Assembly: GCA_944325335.1 (NCBI GenBank)
Contig: CALUZR010000043.1
Coordinates: 1 to 32,942, forward strand
Reading direction: 5' to 3'
DNA: 32,942 bases
Origin: an uncultured Parabacteroides sp.
GTDB taxonomy: Bacteria; Bacteroidota; Bacteroidia; Bacteroidales; Tannerellaceae
This document shows positions 16,997 to 25,182 of the stretch, one piece after another. Made by a program: the position numbers and the translations under genes. The notes below the pieces were generated by a model. It was not told the origin of the DNA. It searched no databases and saw only the letters and a program-made list of their open reading frames with translations. Position 1 is the stretch's first letter; each line of letters opens with the position of its first letter.

Positions 16997-17025
16997 CATC
17001 CGTAATTTAGAAACGATAAAAGAAG

Positions 17026-19854
17026 ATGAAGACATTGTTGTCGTTGCCGCCCAACGTGGTGGATTGTTTTCATGAATTGGGAGAGGGCGGGGCGGAATGC
17101 TTTTGCACGTCCGACCCCATAGGCGCCCGTTTGGGTTCGGGTGGAGGAACTACTTGGTTGCTTGAATCTTGTTGGCAGGCGGAGGCGGCGGGGATTCCGT
17201 TCGAGGAATGGCTCGGGCAGGAGAAGCGCGTGCTGCTTCATGCCGGCGGGCAAGGGAGGCGACTTCCGGCGTATGCGCCATCGGGCAAAGTGTTGACGCC
17301 TATTCCCGTCTTCCGGTGGGCACGCGGCCAGCGTTTGTCGCAAGACCTGTTGTCGCTTCAGTTGCCGCTCTATCGGCAAATCTTGGCGAAGGCGCCGGCG
17401 TCGCTCCATACGTTGGTGGCGAGTGGCGATGTGTATATCCGTTGCAATGAGCCGCTTCAGAAGATTCCGGAGGCGGATGTGGTGTGCTACGGTTTATGGG
17501 TCGACCCGAATCTGGCTACGAACCATGGCGTGTTCGTCTCCCGTCGCGAGACGCCTGGCGTGCTCGACTTCATGCTCCAGAAGCCTTCGTTGAAGGAACT
17601 GGGCCAGCTTTCCGAGACGCACCTTTTCCTGATGGACATCGGTATATGGCTTTTGAGCGATAGGGCTGTCCGCCTGCTGGCGAAACATTCGAAGCGCGAG
17701 GACGGGAAGGTTTGGAACTTCTACGATTTATATGCGGATTTCGGACTGAACTTAGGCAGGAATCCGCGCAAACATGACGAGGAACTGAACGGATTATCGG
17801 TTGCTATTTTGCCTTTGCCCGGCGGCGAATTTTACCATTACGGGACGAGCCGGGAGCTGATCTCTTCGACTTTGGCGGTGCAGAACCTCGTGCGGGACCA
17901 GCGTGCCATTATGCAACGGAAGGTGAAGCCGCATCCTGCTATGTTTGTACAGAACGCGGTGTTGTATGGCTCTTTGGAGGCTTCCAATTCAGAACTTTGG
18001 ATTGAGAATAGTTGTATTGGGAAGCATTGGACATTACACGACCATCATATCCTGACAGGCATTCCGCGGAACGATTGGACGCTCTGCGTGCCGGCTGGCA
18101 TTTGCATTGATGTGACGCCTTGGGGCGAGTGTGCGTATGCGGCTCGTCCGTACGGTTTCTCCGATTCGCTCAAAGGGGCGAAGGCGGAGGCGCGGTGGAT
18201 GGGGAAACCGATTGTGGATTGGTGTACCGAGCGTGGCGTCGAGCTTCCCGGCTTCGAGGATATCCAAGCTGCACCGCTCTTTCCCGTGTGTACGTCGGTC
18301 GAGGAGCTGGGACTTCTGTTGCGTTGGATGGTCTCCGAACCTGCCTTAGCGGAAGGGAAACGATTGTGGGTAGAGGCCGAGAAGCTTTCAGCCAACCAGT
18401 TGCTCGACGGTACGAACCTTCGCCGCTTGTTTGCCCAGCGCGAATCGTTCCAGAAGGAAGATTGGAAGATGTTGGCACGGAACCACAACCGGAGCGTCTT
18501 CTATCAATTGGACTTGGCGGATGCAGCGCATGAGTTTGTCCATTTCGGTCTGGAAGCCCCCGACGCGTTGCCTGCCGAAGAGCCTTTGATGAAGCGCATT
18601 CACAACCAAGCGCTCCGTGCCCGCATCTTCCAGCTTAGTGGAAAAGAGTTTGCAGAAGAGCAGCAGAACGCATTCGCCCTCTTGCGCGAAGGATTGACGC
18701 AAGTGGTGGAACAAGACAAACAAACACCCCGTATGCAGGTGTATCCGGACCAGATTGTGTGGGGACGCAGTCCGGTGCGCATCGATTTGGCAGGCGGATG
18801 GACCGACACGCCGCCCTATTGCCTCTTTGCCGGAGGAAATGTAGTGAACGTAGCAATCGAACTGAATGGCCAACCACCGTTGCAAGTCTACGTGAAGCCC
18901 TCGAAGGCTTACCAGATAACGCTACGTTCCACCGACTTGGGCGCGATGGAAGTAGTCCGTACCTGGGAAGAGCTGGCTGATTTCCACCAAGTAGGTTCGC
19001 CCTTCTCGATCCCCAAAGCAGCGTTGGCGTTGGCGGGTTTCTTGCCTCGCTTCTCGGCCGAACGTTTCCGGTCGTTGGAAGAACAGCTGAAGGCGTTCGG
19101 GTGCGGATTGGAGATTACGTTGCTGGCGGCTATTCCAGCCGGTTCGGGCTTGGGGACCAGCTCCATCCTGGCCGCTACGGTACTTGGCTCGATTGCCGAC
19201 TTCTGCGGCTTGGGCTGGGATAAGAGCGAGATAGGAAACCGTACGCTGATCCTCGAACAACTCCTCACGACCGGCGGCGGATGGCAAGACCAATACGGCG
19301 GCATCCTGCATGGATTGAAGCTCTTGCAGACGGGCGAAGGCTTCGTGCAGAGCCCGCAAGTGCGCTGGCTTCCCGATTATCTCTTTACCGATGCGGCCTA
19401 TCGCCCTTGTCACCTATTATATTATACCGGTATTACGCGGACGGCGAAGCACATTTTGGCCGAGATTGTGCAGGGCATGTTCCTCAATAGCGGTTCGCAT
19501 CTTTCCCTTTTGGGCGAGATGAAAGCCCATGCATTGGATATGTTCGAAGCCATCCAAATGGGTGATTTCGAGCGGTACGGGCGTTTGGTGGGCAAGAGTT
19601 GGGCGCAGAATAAAGCTTTGGATGCGGGTACGAATCCGCCGGCCGTGGATGAACTAATCGACCGCATTCGTGGTTATAGCTTAGGATACAAACTCCCGGG
19701 AGCGGGAGGCGGCGGTTATCTGTATATCGTGGCCAAAGATCCGGAAGCTGCTTTACGCATTCGTCGGTTGCTGACGGAACATCCGCTCCATGCCAACGCC
19801 CGCTTGGTCGATATGGACCTCTCGACTACCGGGTTGCAGATAAGCAGGTCTTAA
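17026..19854 (+). CDS. fkp: Bifunctional L-fucokinase / L-fucose-1-phosphate guanylyltransferase
   Basis: Converts free L-fucose to fucose-1-phosphate and then GDP-L-fucose, the donor for fucosylated surface polysaccharides and glycoproteins in Bacteroidales. The 942 residues match the known Fkp size (about 950). The N-terminal half is the pyrophosphorylase with the sugar-nucleotide start motif AGGQGRRLPAYAPSGKVLTP near 73. A left-handed helix-like linker follows. The C-terminal GHMP kinase has its substrate motif VRIDLAGGWTDTPPYC near 587, ATP loop PAGSGLGTSS near 703 and motif 3 PGAGGGGYLYIV near 891. It is monocistronic or leads a run with lemA (41-base gap). Confidence 0.95.
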   Translation: MKTLLSLPPNVVDCFHELGEGGAECFCTSDPIGARLGSGGGTTWLLESCWQAEAAGIPFEEWLGQEKRVLLHAGGQGRRLPAYAPSGKVLTPIPVFRWARGQRLSQDLLSLQLPLYRQILAKAPASLHTLVASGDVYIRCNEPLQKIPEADVVCYGLWVDPNLATNHGVFVSRRETPGVLDFMLQKPSLKELGQLSETHLFLMDIGIWLLSDRAVRLLAKHSKREDGKVWNFYDLYADFGLNLGRNPRKHDEELNGLSVAILPLPGGEFYHYGTSRELISSTLAVQNLVRDQRAIMQRKVKPHPAMFVQNAVLYGSLEASNSELWIENSCIGKHWTLHDHHILTGIPRNDWTLCVPAGICIDVTPWGECAYAARPYGFSDSLKGAKAEARWMGKPIVDWCTERGVELPGFEDIQAAPLFPVCTSVEELGLLLRWMVSEPALAEGKRLWVEAEKLSANQLLDGTNLRRLFAQRESFQKEDWKMLARNHNRSVFYQLDLADAAHEFVHFGLEAPDALPAEEPLMKRIHNQALRARIFQLSGKEFAEEQQNAFALLREGLTQVVEQDKQTPRMQVYPDQIVWGRSPVRIDLAGGWTDTPPYCLFAGGNVVNVAIELNGQPPLQVYVKPSKAYQITLRSTDLGAMEVVRTWEELADFHQVGSPFSIPKAALALAGFLPRFSAERFRSLEEQLKAFGCGLEITLLAAIPAGSGLGTSSILAATVLGSIADFCGLGWDKSEIGNRTLILEQLLTTGGGWQDQYGGILHGLKLLQTGEGFVQSPQVRWLPDYLFTDAAYRPCHLLYYTGITRTAKHILAEIVQGMFLNSGSHLSLLGEMKAHALDMFEAIQMGDFERYGRLVGKSWAQNKALDAGTNPPAVDELIDRIRGYSLGYKLPGAGGGGYLYIVAKDPEAALRIRRLLTEHPLHANARLVDMDLSTTGLQISRS

Positions 19855-19895
19855 CAAGTAAGTAATACATTAATTAATTATAAAATAGAAAGAAG

Positions 19896-20456
19896 ATGAC
19901 ATTATTAATTGTAATTGCAGTAGTAGCGGTACTGGCCATCTGGGGCGTATCGCTTTACAACCGTTTGGTGAAGTTGAGAAACAATCGTGAGAACGCATTT
20001 GCCGACATCGACGTGCAACTGAAGCAGCGCCACGACCTGGTGCCGCAGTTGGTGTCGACGGTCAAAGGTTATGCAGCGCACGAAAAGGAGACGCTTGACC
20101 GCGTCGTGTCGGCCCGCAATGGCGCCATGGCCGCGCAGACCATCGACGACAAGATCAAGGCCGAGAACATCCTCTCGTCTGCCTTGGCTGGTTTGAAGGT
20201 TACGGTCGAAGCGTATCCCGACCTGAAGGCGAACCAGAACTTCATGCACCTGCAGGAAGAGATTTCAGACTTGGAGAACAAGCTGGCAGCTGCCCGCCGT
20301 TACTTCAACTCGGCTACCCGCGAGCTGAACAACGCGGTCGAGACCTTCCCTTCGAGCCTCATCGCCGGCATGACAGGCTTTAAGAAGGAAATCATGTTCG
20401 ACCTGGGCGAACAACAGCGTGCCACGTTGGAGGAAGCTCCTAAGATCAACTTCTAA
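19896..20456 (+). CDS. lemA: LemA family protein
   Basis: 186 residues with one N-terminal membrane helix (about 2-20, LLIVIAVVAVLAIWGVSLYN) and a long helical-bundle domain. The signature RNNRENAFADIDVQLKQRHD lies near 30-49 and RRYFNSATRELNNAVETFPS near 130. The molecular role is poorly defined; it is a membrane-anchored coiled helical protein. It sits 5 bases before an M48 protease gene, a pairing found in many bacteria, so they probably act together at the membrane. Confidence 0.92.
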   Translation: MTLLIVIAVVAVLAIWGVSLYNRLVKLRNNRENAFADIDVQLKQRHDLVPQLVSTVKGYAAHEKETLDRVVSARNGAMAAQTIDDKIKAENILSSALAGLKVTVEAYPDLKANQNFMHLQEEISDLENKLAAARRYFNSATRELNNAVETFPSSLIAGMTGFKKEIMFDLGEQQRATLEEAPKINF

Positions 20457-20461
20457 TCCGC

Positions 20462-21436
20462 ATGGAATACGTTGGAATACAGACGCAGCAGAGCCGGAAC
20501 AACTTCCGCTCGCTGCTCTTGCTTTGCATGTTCCCGTGCCTCGTGGTGGGGATGACGTACCTCTTCTGCTTCCTCCTGCATTATGTCTCGATGGCAGACG
20601 ACGGAACGTCCCGCTCGATGATGCTTGACTATACCAATCAGATGTTTGTGCGCATTGTGCCTTATGTTATGGGTGGTGTATTGATCTGGTTCCTGATTGC
20701 TTACTTCGCCAATACGAGCATCATCAATTCGGCGGTCGGTTCCGTCCCGTTGGCACGCAAGGACAACAAGCGGGTGTATAACTTGGTCGAGAACCTCTGT
20801 ATCAGCCAGGGTATGAAGATGCCCAAGCTCTGCGTCATCGACGACGATTCGCTCAACGCCTTTGCCAGCGGCATCAACGAACGGACCTACACCGTGACGC
20901 TCACGACCGGCATCATCCGCAAGCTCAACGACGAGGAACTGGAGGCTGTCATTGCCCACGAGCTGTCGCACATCCGCAACCACGACGTCCGCCTGCTCAT
21001 CATCTCTATCGTTTTCGTGGGCATCTTTTCGATGGTCGCCCAGATGTGCATGCAGTGGATTTATTACGCTTCGTGGGCGCCTCGCCGTCGCGACGAGAAG
21101 GGGAACGGCGTGCTCATCATGATGCTCCTGGCCCTCGTGGTAGCCGCCATCGGGTATTTCTTCGCCATGTTGATGCGCTTTGCCATCTCCCGCAAACGGG
21201 AATACCTGGCCGATGCAGGTTCGGCAGAGATGACGCACAATCCGCTCGCCCTGGCCAGTGCGCTCCGGAAGATATCGGGCGACCCGACCGTCGAGTCCGT
21301 CCACCGTGCCGACATCGCCCAGCTCTTCATCGCCCAGCCCGGCAAGCAAGCCATGGGTTTCCTCGACAAGCTGAACGGCCTCTTCGCCACCCATCCGCCC
21401 ATCCAGAAGCGCATCGAAGTGTTGGAACAGTTTTAA
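20462..21436 (+). CDS. M48 family zinc metalloprotease, HtpX-like
   Basis: 324 residues. Two membrane segments (about 17-42 and 66-88) precede the zinc motif HELSH (in AVIAHELSHIRNHD, near 165). Two more hydrophobic helices follow (about 178-200 and 218-240), then the third ligand region REYLADAGSAEMT near 243. It ends with the family phrase FLDKLNGLFATHPPIQKRI. HtpX-type proteases degrade misfolded membrane proteins, with the active site facing the cytoplasm. It directly follows lemA, 5 bases away. The next gene is separated by a palindromic element that may end this unit. Confidence 0.93.
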   Translation: MEYVGIQTQQSRNNFRSLLLLCMFPCLVVGMTYLFCFLLHYVSMADDGTSRSMMLDYTNQMFVRIVPYVMGGVLIWFLIAYFANTSIINSAVGSVPLARKDNKRVYNLVENLCISQGMKMPKLCVIDDDSLNAFASGINERTYTVTLTTGIIRKLNDEELEAVIAHELSHIRNHDVRLLIISIVFVGIFSMVAQMCMQWIYYASWAPRRRDEKGNGVLIMMLLALVVAAIGYFFAMLMRFAISRKREYLADAGSAEMTHNPLALASALRKISGDPTVESVHRADIAQLFIAQPGKQAMGFLDKLNGLFATHPPIQKRIEVLEQF

Positions 21437-21460
21437 TTAAAGAATATGTATAGGAAGATG

Positions 21461-21582
21461 GCACACAGATGGCACTGATTAAACAGGATTTACACAGATT
21501 TTTATTTTAAGTACTGATGATAATTTGTATCGAATAATAAATCTGTGGTCATCTGTCGAATCTGTCTCATATGTGTGCCATT
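21461..21582. repeat. Imperfect 122-base inverted repeat, MITE/REP-like
   Basis: The outer arms are perfect for 9 bases (TGGCACACA at 21461-21469, TGTGTGCCA at 21574-21582), and the similarity runs about 42 bases inward with a few mismatches. Each arm contains repeated ACAGAT/CTGAT-like steps. The centre is AT-rich. It can form one long hairpin. Similar ACAGAT-rich palindromes are, in my recollection, common in Bacteroides intergenic regions, so this is probably a dispersed element. It fills the gap between the M48 gene and the AlkZ-related gene. Confidence 0.75.
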
Positions 21583-21606
21583 AAATATCTATTAAACATC
21601 AAGATT

Positions 21607-22311
21607 ATGTATAGGATAAACAGTTACGAGTCCCTGCTCCACACCGTCCGCGAGTTCGGGCTCTTGCCTCTTTTCCGGAACAAGGTGGAGGGGTTTTCCG
21701 TCGAGGAAATGGCGGACGAGAGTTGTTGGTTCCCCGAGGAGGGCGAGGGCGTATGGGAATGGAAAGGCCCCGTCATCCGCGAGGGCGATATTGCGTACGG
21801 CAAGTTCTTTGGCGGGAAAGCGGGGTTTGTCACGATGGATTGGTTTCCGCACCTCATCAACATCCGCCGCCGGGCCCGGTTCCGTCCCAACTTGGTGGGG
21901 AAAGAAGCTGAAGTCTACGAGGCCATCCGCAGCCACGAGTCGCTCCTCACGTCTGAAATACGCAAACTCTGTGGCTTCCAGCGTACGAACCGCCTCAAGG
22001 GGCAGCCTGTGCTCGACGTTCCGGAGCCGAAACCGAAGCGGTCCCCCTCGCTGGAGACTATCCTGACGCGCCTCGAAATGCGTACCTTCGTGGTCATTGC
22101 CGACTTCGAGTATCGCATTGACCGCTACGGCCAGCCTTACGGGTGGGGCCTGGCGCGCTACTCCACGCCCGAGGTGCTCTTCAAGCCCACGCGGCTCCGT
22201 GCGGCTGCCTGCTTCAAGCCCGATGTCTCGCTCGAGCGCGTCTGCCGCCACCTCAGTTATTACCTTCCGGGCGCTACGCTCGAAGAAATCGAATCATTAA
22301 TTGATTATTAA
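21607..22311 (+). CDS. AlkZ-related protein
   Basis: ATG 21607 (MYRINSYESLLHTVREFG) is preferred over 21571, because the earlier start lies inside the inverted repeat. The 234-residue protein resembles the AlkZ-related group: WEWKGPVIREGDIAYGKFFG near 47 and GGKAGFVTMDWFPHLINIRR near 65, followed by a winged-helix-like stretch (SHESLLTSEIRKLCGF). AlkZ (YcaQ) proteins are DNA glycosylases that remove cross-links, but this branch is shorter and I cannot confirm catalytic residues. The DUF4469 gene follows after 11 bases on the same strand, so the two may share a transcript. Confidence 0.7.
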   Translation: MYRINSYESLLHTVREFGLLPLFRNKVEGFSVEEMADESCWFPEEGEGVWEWKGPVIREGDIAYGKFFGGKAGFVTMDWFPHLINIRRRARFRPNLVGKEAEVYEAIRSHESLLTSEIRKLCGFQRTNRLKGQPVLDVPEPKPKRSPSLETILTRLEMRTFVVIADFEYRIDRYGQPYGWGLARYSTPEVLFKPTRLRAAACFKPDVSLERVCRHLSYYLPGATLEEIESLIDY

Positions 22312-22322
22312 ACCCTCATTAC

Positions 22323-23069
22323 ATGGTAAATAAAACCTACACCTGGCCTTTCAACCTGCATGAAAACGCCATGACGAAGGACGATCAGACGGACTATCTG
22401 GCCTCCGTCCGTATCCTGCGCACGCTGACGGTCGAAGACATTGCCGATGGCATTGTGGCCGACCGCACGGAATACCGGCGCGATACGATTATTAATATTT
22501 CCCGCCTCGTGGAAAATAAGATCCGCGAGATGGTCTACGAAGGCTATCGCGTCCAGACAGACCTGGCCCGCTTCAGCCCTTCGATTACGGGCATCTTCAA
22601 CCGGGCGGGCGACGTGGACCCGAAACTCCACAAAGGCGACATCAACATCACCCCTACGGCCGAGTTCCGCGAAGGGCTTGCCCATGTGAAGCTCGTCCAT
22701 ACCGGCCGGGTGCGCGACAAGGGCGGGGCGGAAATCATCAACATCATCGACCTCATGACCCGCCAAGTGAACGCACCCTTTACCCGTACCAGCGTGCCCT
22801 GCCTCCGAGGTCGTAAGATCAAGTGCCTCAATGCAGATGGGACGGGAGCGGGCCGCCTCGTCCTGACGAACTGCGCGACGAAAGAGGAGTTCCCCGTCGA
22901 CCGCATCCTCGAGAATTACCCCACGCGCCTCACCTTCCAGTTCCCGCCCGACCTGCCCGCCGGCGACTACTGGTTGCGCATCGAAACGTACTATACCACG
23001 AACCCCTCCTTGCTGAAGAAGGTCCGTTACATAACCTACCCAAAGCCCCTTACCCTTATCGATGCATGA
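22323..23069 (+). CDS. HU/IHF-like DNA-binding protein with DUF4469 domain
   Basis: 248 residues. The N-terminal half (about 1-130) fits the atypical HU-like fold of Bacteroidetes (TVEDIADGIVADRTEYRRDT, LVENKIREMVYEGYRVQTDL, then GDINITPTAEFREGL). The C-terminal half (about 135-248) fits the Ig-like DUF4469 domain ending in PAGDYWLRIETYYTTNPSLL. Such proteins are presumed nucleoid-associated; no target is known to me. No signal peptide. It is the last gene before a convergent gap with array E. Confidence 0.8.
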   Translation: MVNKTYTWPFNLHENAMTKDDQTDYLASVRILRTLTVEDIADGIVADRTEYRRDTIINISRLVENKIREMVYEGYRVQTDLARFSPSITGIFNRAGDVDPKLHKGDINITPTAEFREGLAHVKLVHTGRVRDKGGAEIINIIDLMTRQVNAPFTRTSVPCLRGRKIKCLNADGTGAGRLVLTNCATKEEFPVDRILENYPTRLTFQFPPDLPAGDYWLRIETYYTTNPSLLKKVRYITYPKPLTLIDA

Positions 23070-23082
23070 GGTGTACCCTTAT

Positions 23083-23195
23083 CAGCAAAGGCACTCAATC
23101 CAGTACCCGATTGAGTCTAAATCCACTCCCAGATTGACTATCAATCTGCTCCTCGATTGAGTCTAAATCCAGTACTGGATTGAGTGCCTTTGCTG
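23083..23195. repeat. Intergenic 4 x 23-base array bounded by perfect 23-base inverted repeats (array E)
   Basis: Units begin at 23097, 23120, 23143 and 23166, exactly 23 bases apart. Each is an AATC...GATTGA dyad, with GATTGA at 23109, 23132, 23155 and 23178. The ends form a perfect 23-base inverted pair (23083-23105 with 23173-23195; core CAGCAAAGGCACTCAATC). The centre is the near-palindrome CAGATTGA-CTA-TCAATCTG (23130-23148). The whole 113 bases can fold into one structure on either strand. It lies between convergent genes. Confidence 0.9.
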
Positions 23196-23209
23196 AGCGG
23201 TAAAAACAG

Positions 23210-23252
23210 CGTTGCCTGATAAGGGGAAGGGGTGTTTCCTTATCAGGCAACG
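23210..23252 (-). terminator. Strong terminator after the PIN gene
   Basis: A perfect 15-base stem (23210-23224 with 23238-23252; core GTTGCCTGATAAGG) has a 13-base loop. On the minus strand it is followed by CTGTTTTTACC. It lies 18 bases after the PIN stop. Confidence 0.8.
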
Positions 23253-23270
23253 GTGTGTATAGCGTGCGGT

Positions 23271-23696
23271 TTATCGTTCGTTGAAGATGAAGGTCAGTCC
23301 GCTGAGCGTGTATTGGGAGAACTTGTTGTCGGAGCTGATTATCAGGGTTTTGTCGGCAATGGCTTGCGCGATGATGAGGCGGTCGTTTGGGTCGCGGTGC
23401 GCTTCGTGGAGTGGTAGCGAGGCGTAGACGTTCAGGTGTTGTTGCGTGACGGGGACGATGCGGATTTCCGATTCGTCTAACAATGCCTGTATTTCCTCCG
23501 GGCGAATATGATTCCGTTTTCTTTTACCTTCGTCCAATTTACCGATTTGGCACAAATGGATTAATTCGTGTACGCAAACGCTGCTGGTTTGCAGTACGTT
23601 TGCGTAGTCACCAATTAATCTTTGCGTGTTCGCTGATAATTCATCCTGATTAGTCAGGAGGAATATGAGAATGTTCGTATCCAGATAAATCTTCAT
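23271..23696 (-). CDS. PIN-domain RNase, VapC-like toxin
   Basis: 141 residues forming one PIN domain. Acidic residues are in place: Asp6 in IYLDTNILIF, Glu near 44 in CVHELIHL, Asp near 104 in HRDPNDRLIIAQA and Asp near 122 in IISSDNKF. PIN toxins cleave RNA, often tRNA or rRNA. The start ATG 23696 overlaps the stop of a 56-residue upstream gene (CGATGA), the layout of an antitoxin-toxin operon. The strong hairpin at 23210-23252 ends the unit. The target is unknown. Confidence 0.87.
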   Translation of the reverse strand: MKIYLDTNILIFLLTNQDELSANTQRLIGDYANVLQTSSVCVHELIHLCQIGKLDEGKRKRNHIRPEEIQALLDESEIRIVPVTQQHLNVYASLPLHEAHRDPNDRLIIAQAIADKTLIISSDNKFSQYTLSGLTFIFNER

Positions 23697-23863
23697 CGCA
23701 ATACGTATCTCATATTCAACTTCAACGGCTCATCGTTCGCATGCTTCAGCCAATACTTTTCGACTGGCGAACGCAGTTCTTCCGGTTTGTTCCGGATCGC
23801 CTCGAGGGTTTGTGCCCATTCGGCAGCTTTCTGCTTTTTGGATCTTCTTTTCACTTTTTCCAT
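23693..23863 (-). CDS. Small putative antitoxin upstream of the PIN gene
   Basis: A 56-codon frame, ATG 23863 to TGA 23693. It has a basic start (MEKVKRRSKKQKAAEWAQTL), a middle EAIRNKPEELRSPVEKYWLK and an end HANDEPLKLNMRYVLR. Its stop overlaps the PIN start by 3 bases, so the two are coupled. A small, charged, helical protein directly before a VapC-like gene fits an antitoxin. No family is recognised, and the role is inferred from position and size. Confidence 0.65.
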   Translation of the reverse strand: MEKVKRRSKKQKAAEWAQTLEAIRNKPEELRSPVEKYWLKHANDEPLKLNMRYVLR

Positions 23864-23948
23864 ACCAGGTTCATTTTATTAATTAATAATACATGGGCAA
23901 AGATACAATTAATTTGAATGAATCATGCCTATCTGCTAAGGATTTTTT

Positions 23949-23956
23949 TACCTTTG
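23949..23956 (+). promoter_or_regulatory. Promoter -7 box for the acyltransferase-like gene
   Basis: TACCTTTG, 20 bases before ATG 23977, matches TAnnTTTG. No good -33 box at the usual spacing. Confidence 0.5.
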
Positions 23957-23976
23957 TGGGAAATTAGCGGATAGAT

Positions 23977-25113
23977 ATGGAAACAAAGAATTACAAGAGG
24001 TTGGAATCGCTCGACGTGTTGCGCGGGTTCGATTTGTTTTGTTTGGTGGGGCTGGAGAGCGTGATGCATGCCGTGGGGCGCGCGTCGGACGCGGAATGGA
24101 TGCAGCCCGTGATGTGGTGTTTTTCGCATGTCGAGTGGGAGGGGTTCTCGTCGTGGGATTTGGTGATGCCCCTGTTCCTGTTTATGGCGGGCGTGTCGAT
24201 GCCTTTCGCCTTGAGCCGTTACCGCGAGATGGCGGACAAGGGGGCGGTGTATCGGCGTATCTTTAAGCGCGTTGTGTTGCTATGGGTGTTCGGAATGATG
24301 TGCCAGGGAAACCTGTTGGGGCTGGACCCGGACCGCATTTATGTGTATTCAAACACCTTGCAGGCGATTGCGATGGGATACCTGATTACGGCATTGCTCT
24401 TCTTGCATACGAAGGTGAGGACGCAGATAGGCGTGGCTGTGGCGTTGCTATTGGTCTATTGGGGCGCGATGGCGTGGATCCGCGTGGACGGTTATGGCGG
24501 CGGAAACTATACGCCGGATGGTAACTTGGCGGAATGGATAGACCGCACGGTGTTAGGACGTTTCCGCGATGGGGCGACGGTCGAGAATGGCGTGGTGGTG
24601 TTTGCTGATTGGTATCGCTACACGTGGATACTCAGCAGCTTGAACTTTGGCGTGACGGTGCTGACGGGTCTATTTGCTGGCTATATCTTGAAGAGCAAGA
24701 CGTGGGCTTCGGCGCGGAAAGTGAAGGCGTTGCTGGTGATAGGCGCGGCGATGGTCGTCGTGGGCTGGACGTGGGGACTGGCGCTTCCAGTTATCAAGAA
24801 GCTATGGACCAGCTCGATGACGCTGGTGAGCAGCGGGTATTGCTTCCTGCTGATGGGCTTGTTCTATTACCTGATAGACCATAAAGGATGGTGGCGGCGG
24901 ACGACGTGGTTGCGCGTTTATGGCATGAATTCCATTGTGGCCTATATGTTGGCGATGTGCGTCAGCTTCCGGAGCATTGGGCAGTCGCTTTTCTTTGGCT
25001 TAGAGCAGTATATGGGAAGTTACTATGGCGTATGGATAGAAATCTGCAATGCATTGGTCATTTACCTTATCTTGTGGATGATGTATAAGCGGCAAGTCTT
25101 TCTAAAGGTATAA
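23977..25113 (+). CDS. DUF5009 / heparan-alpha-glucosaminide N-acetyltransferase-like membrane protein
   Basis: 378 residues with about ten membrane helices. The family start RLESLDVLRGFDLFCLVGLE (residues 8-27) and the loop SWDLVMPLFLFMAGVSMPFA near 64 are typical of this membrane acyltransferase group, whose eukaryotic member acetylates the glucosamine ends of heparan sulfate. A role in acetylating surface or periplasmic glycans is likely but not proven. It has its own promoter box and a hairpin at 25121-25157 after the stop. Neighbours give no specific substrate. Confidence 0.8.
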   Translation: METKNYKRLESLDVLRGFDLFCLVGLESVMHAVGRASDAEWMQPVMWCFSHVEWEGFSSWDLVMPLFLFMAGVSMPFALSRYREMADKGAVYRRIFKRVVLLWVFGMMCQGNLLGLDPDRIYVYSNTLQAIAMGYLITALLFLHTKVRTQIGVAVALLLVYWGAMAWIRVDGYGGGNYTPDGNLAEWIDRTVLGRFRDGATVENGVVVFADWYRYTWILSSLNFGVTVLTGLFAGYILKSKTWASARKVKALLVIGAAMVVVGWTWGLALPVIKKLWTSSMTLVSSGYCFLLMGLFYYLIDHKGWWRRTTWLRVYGMNSIVAYMLAMCVSFRSIGQSLFFGLEQYMGSYYGVWIEICNALVIYLILWMMYKRQVFLKV

Positions 25114-25120
25114 AAAAGAA

Positions 25121-25157
25121 GAAGCGTAATCGAGGGGTGAACCTTGGATTACGCTTC
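25121..25157. terminator. Bidirectional terminator between convergent genes
   Basis: An 11-base perfect stem: GAAGCGTAATC (25121-25131) with GATTACGCTTC (25147-25157). On the minus strand it is followed by TTCTTTTTTATA, a good U tract for speA. On the plus strand the following sequence is AT-rich but weaker. Confidence 0.75.
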
Positions 25158-25182
25158 ATTATAAATGATTCCTTACTAATTT

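Noticed and set aside
23083..23195. Array E and the others considered as CRISPR arrays
   Set aside because: Units are 20-23 bases directly adjoining, with no spacers of unrelated sequence and no cas genes nearby.
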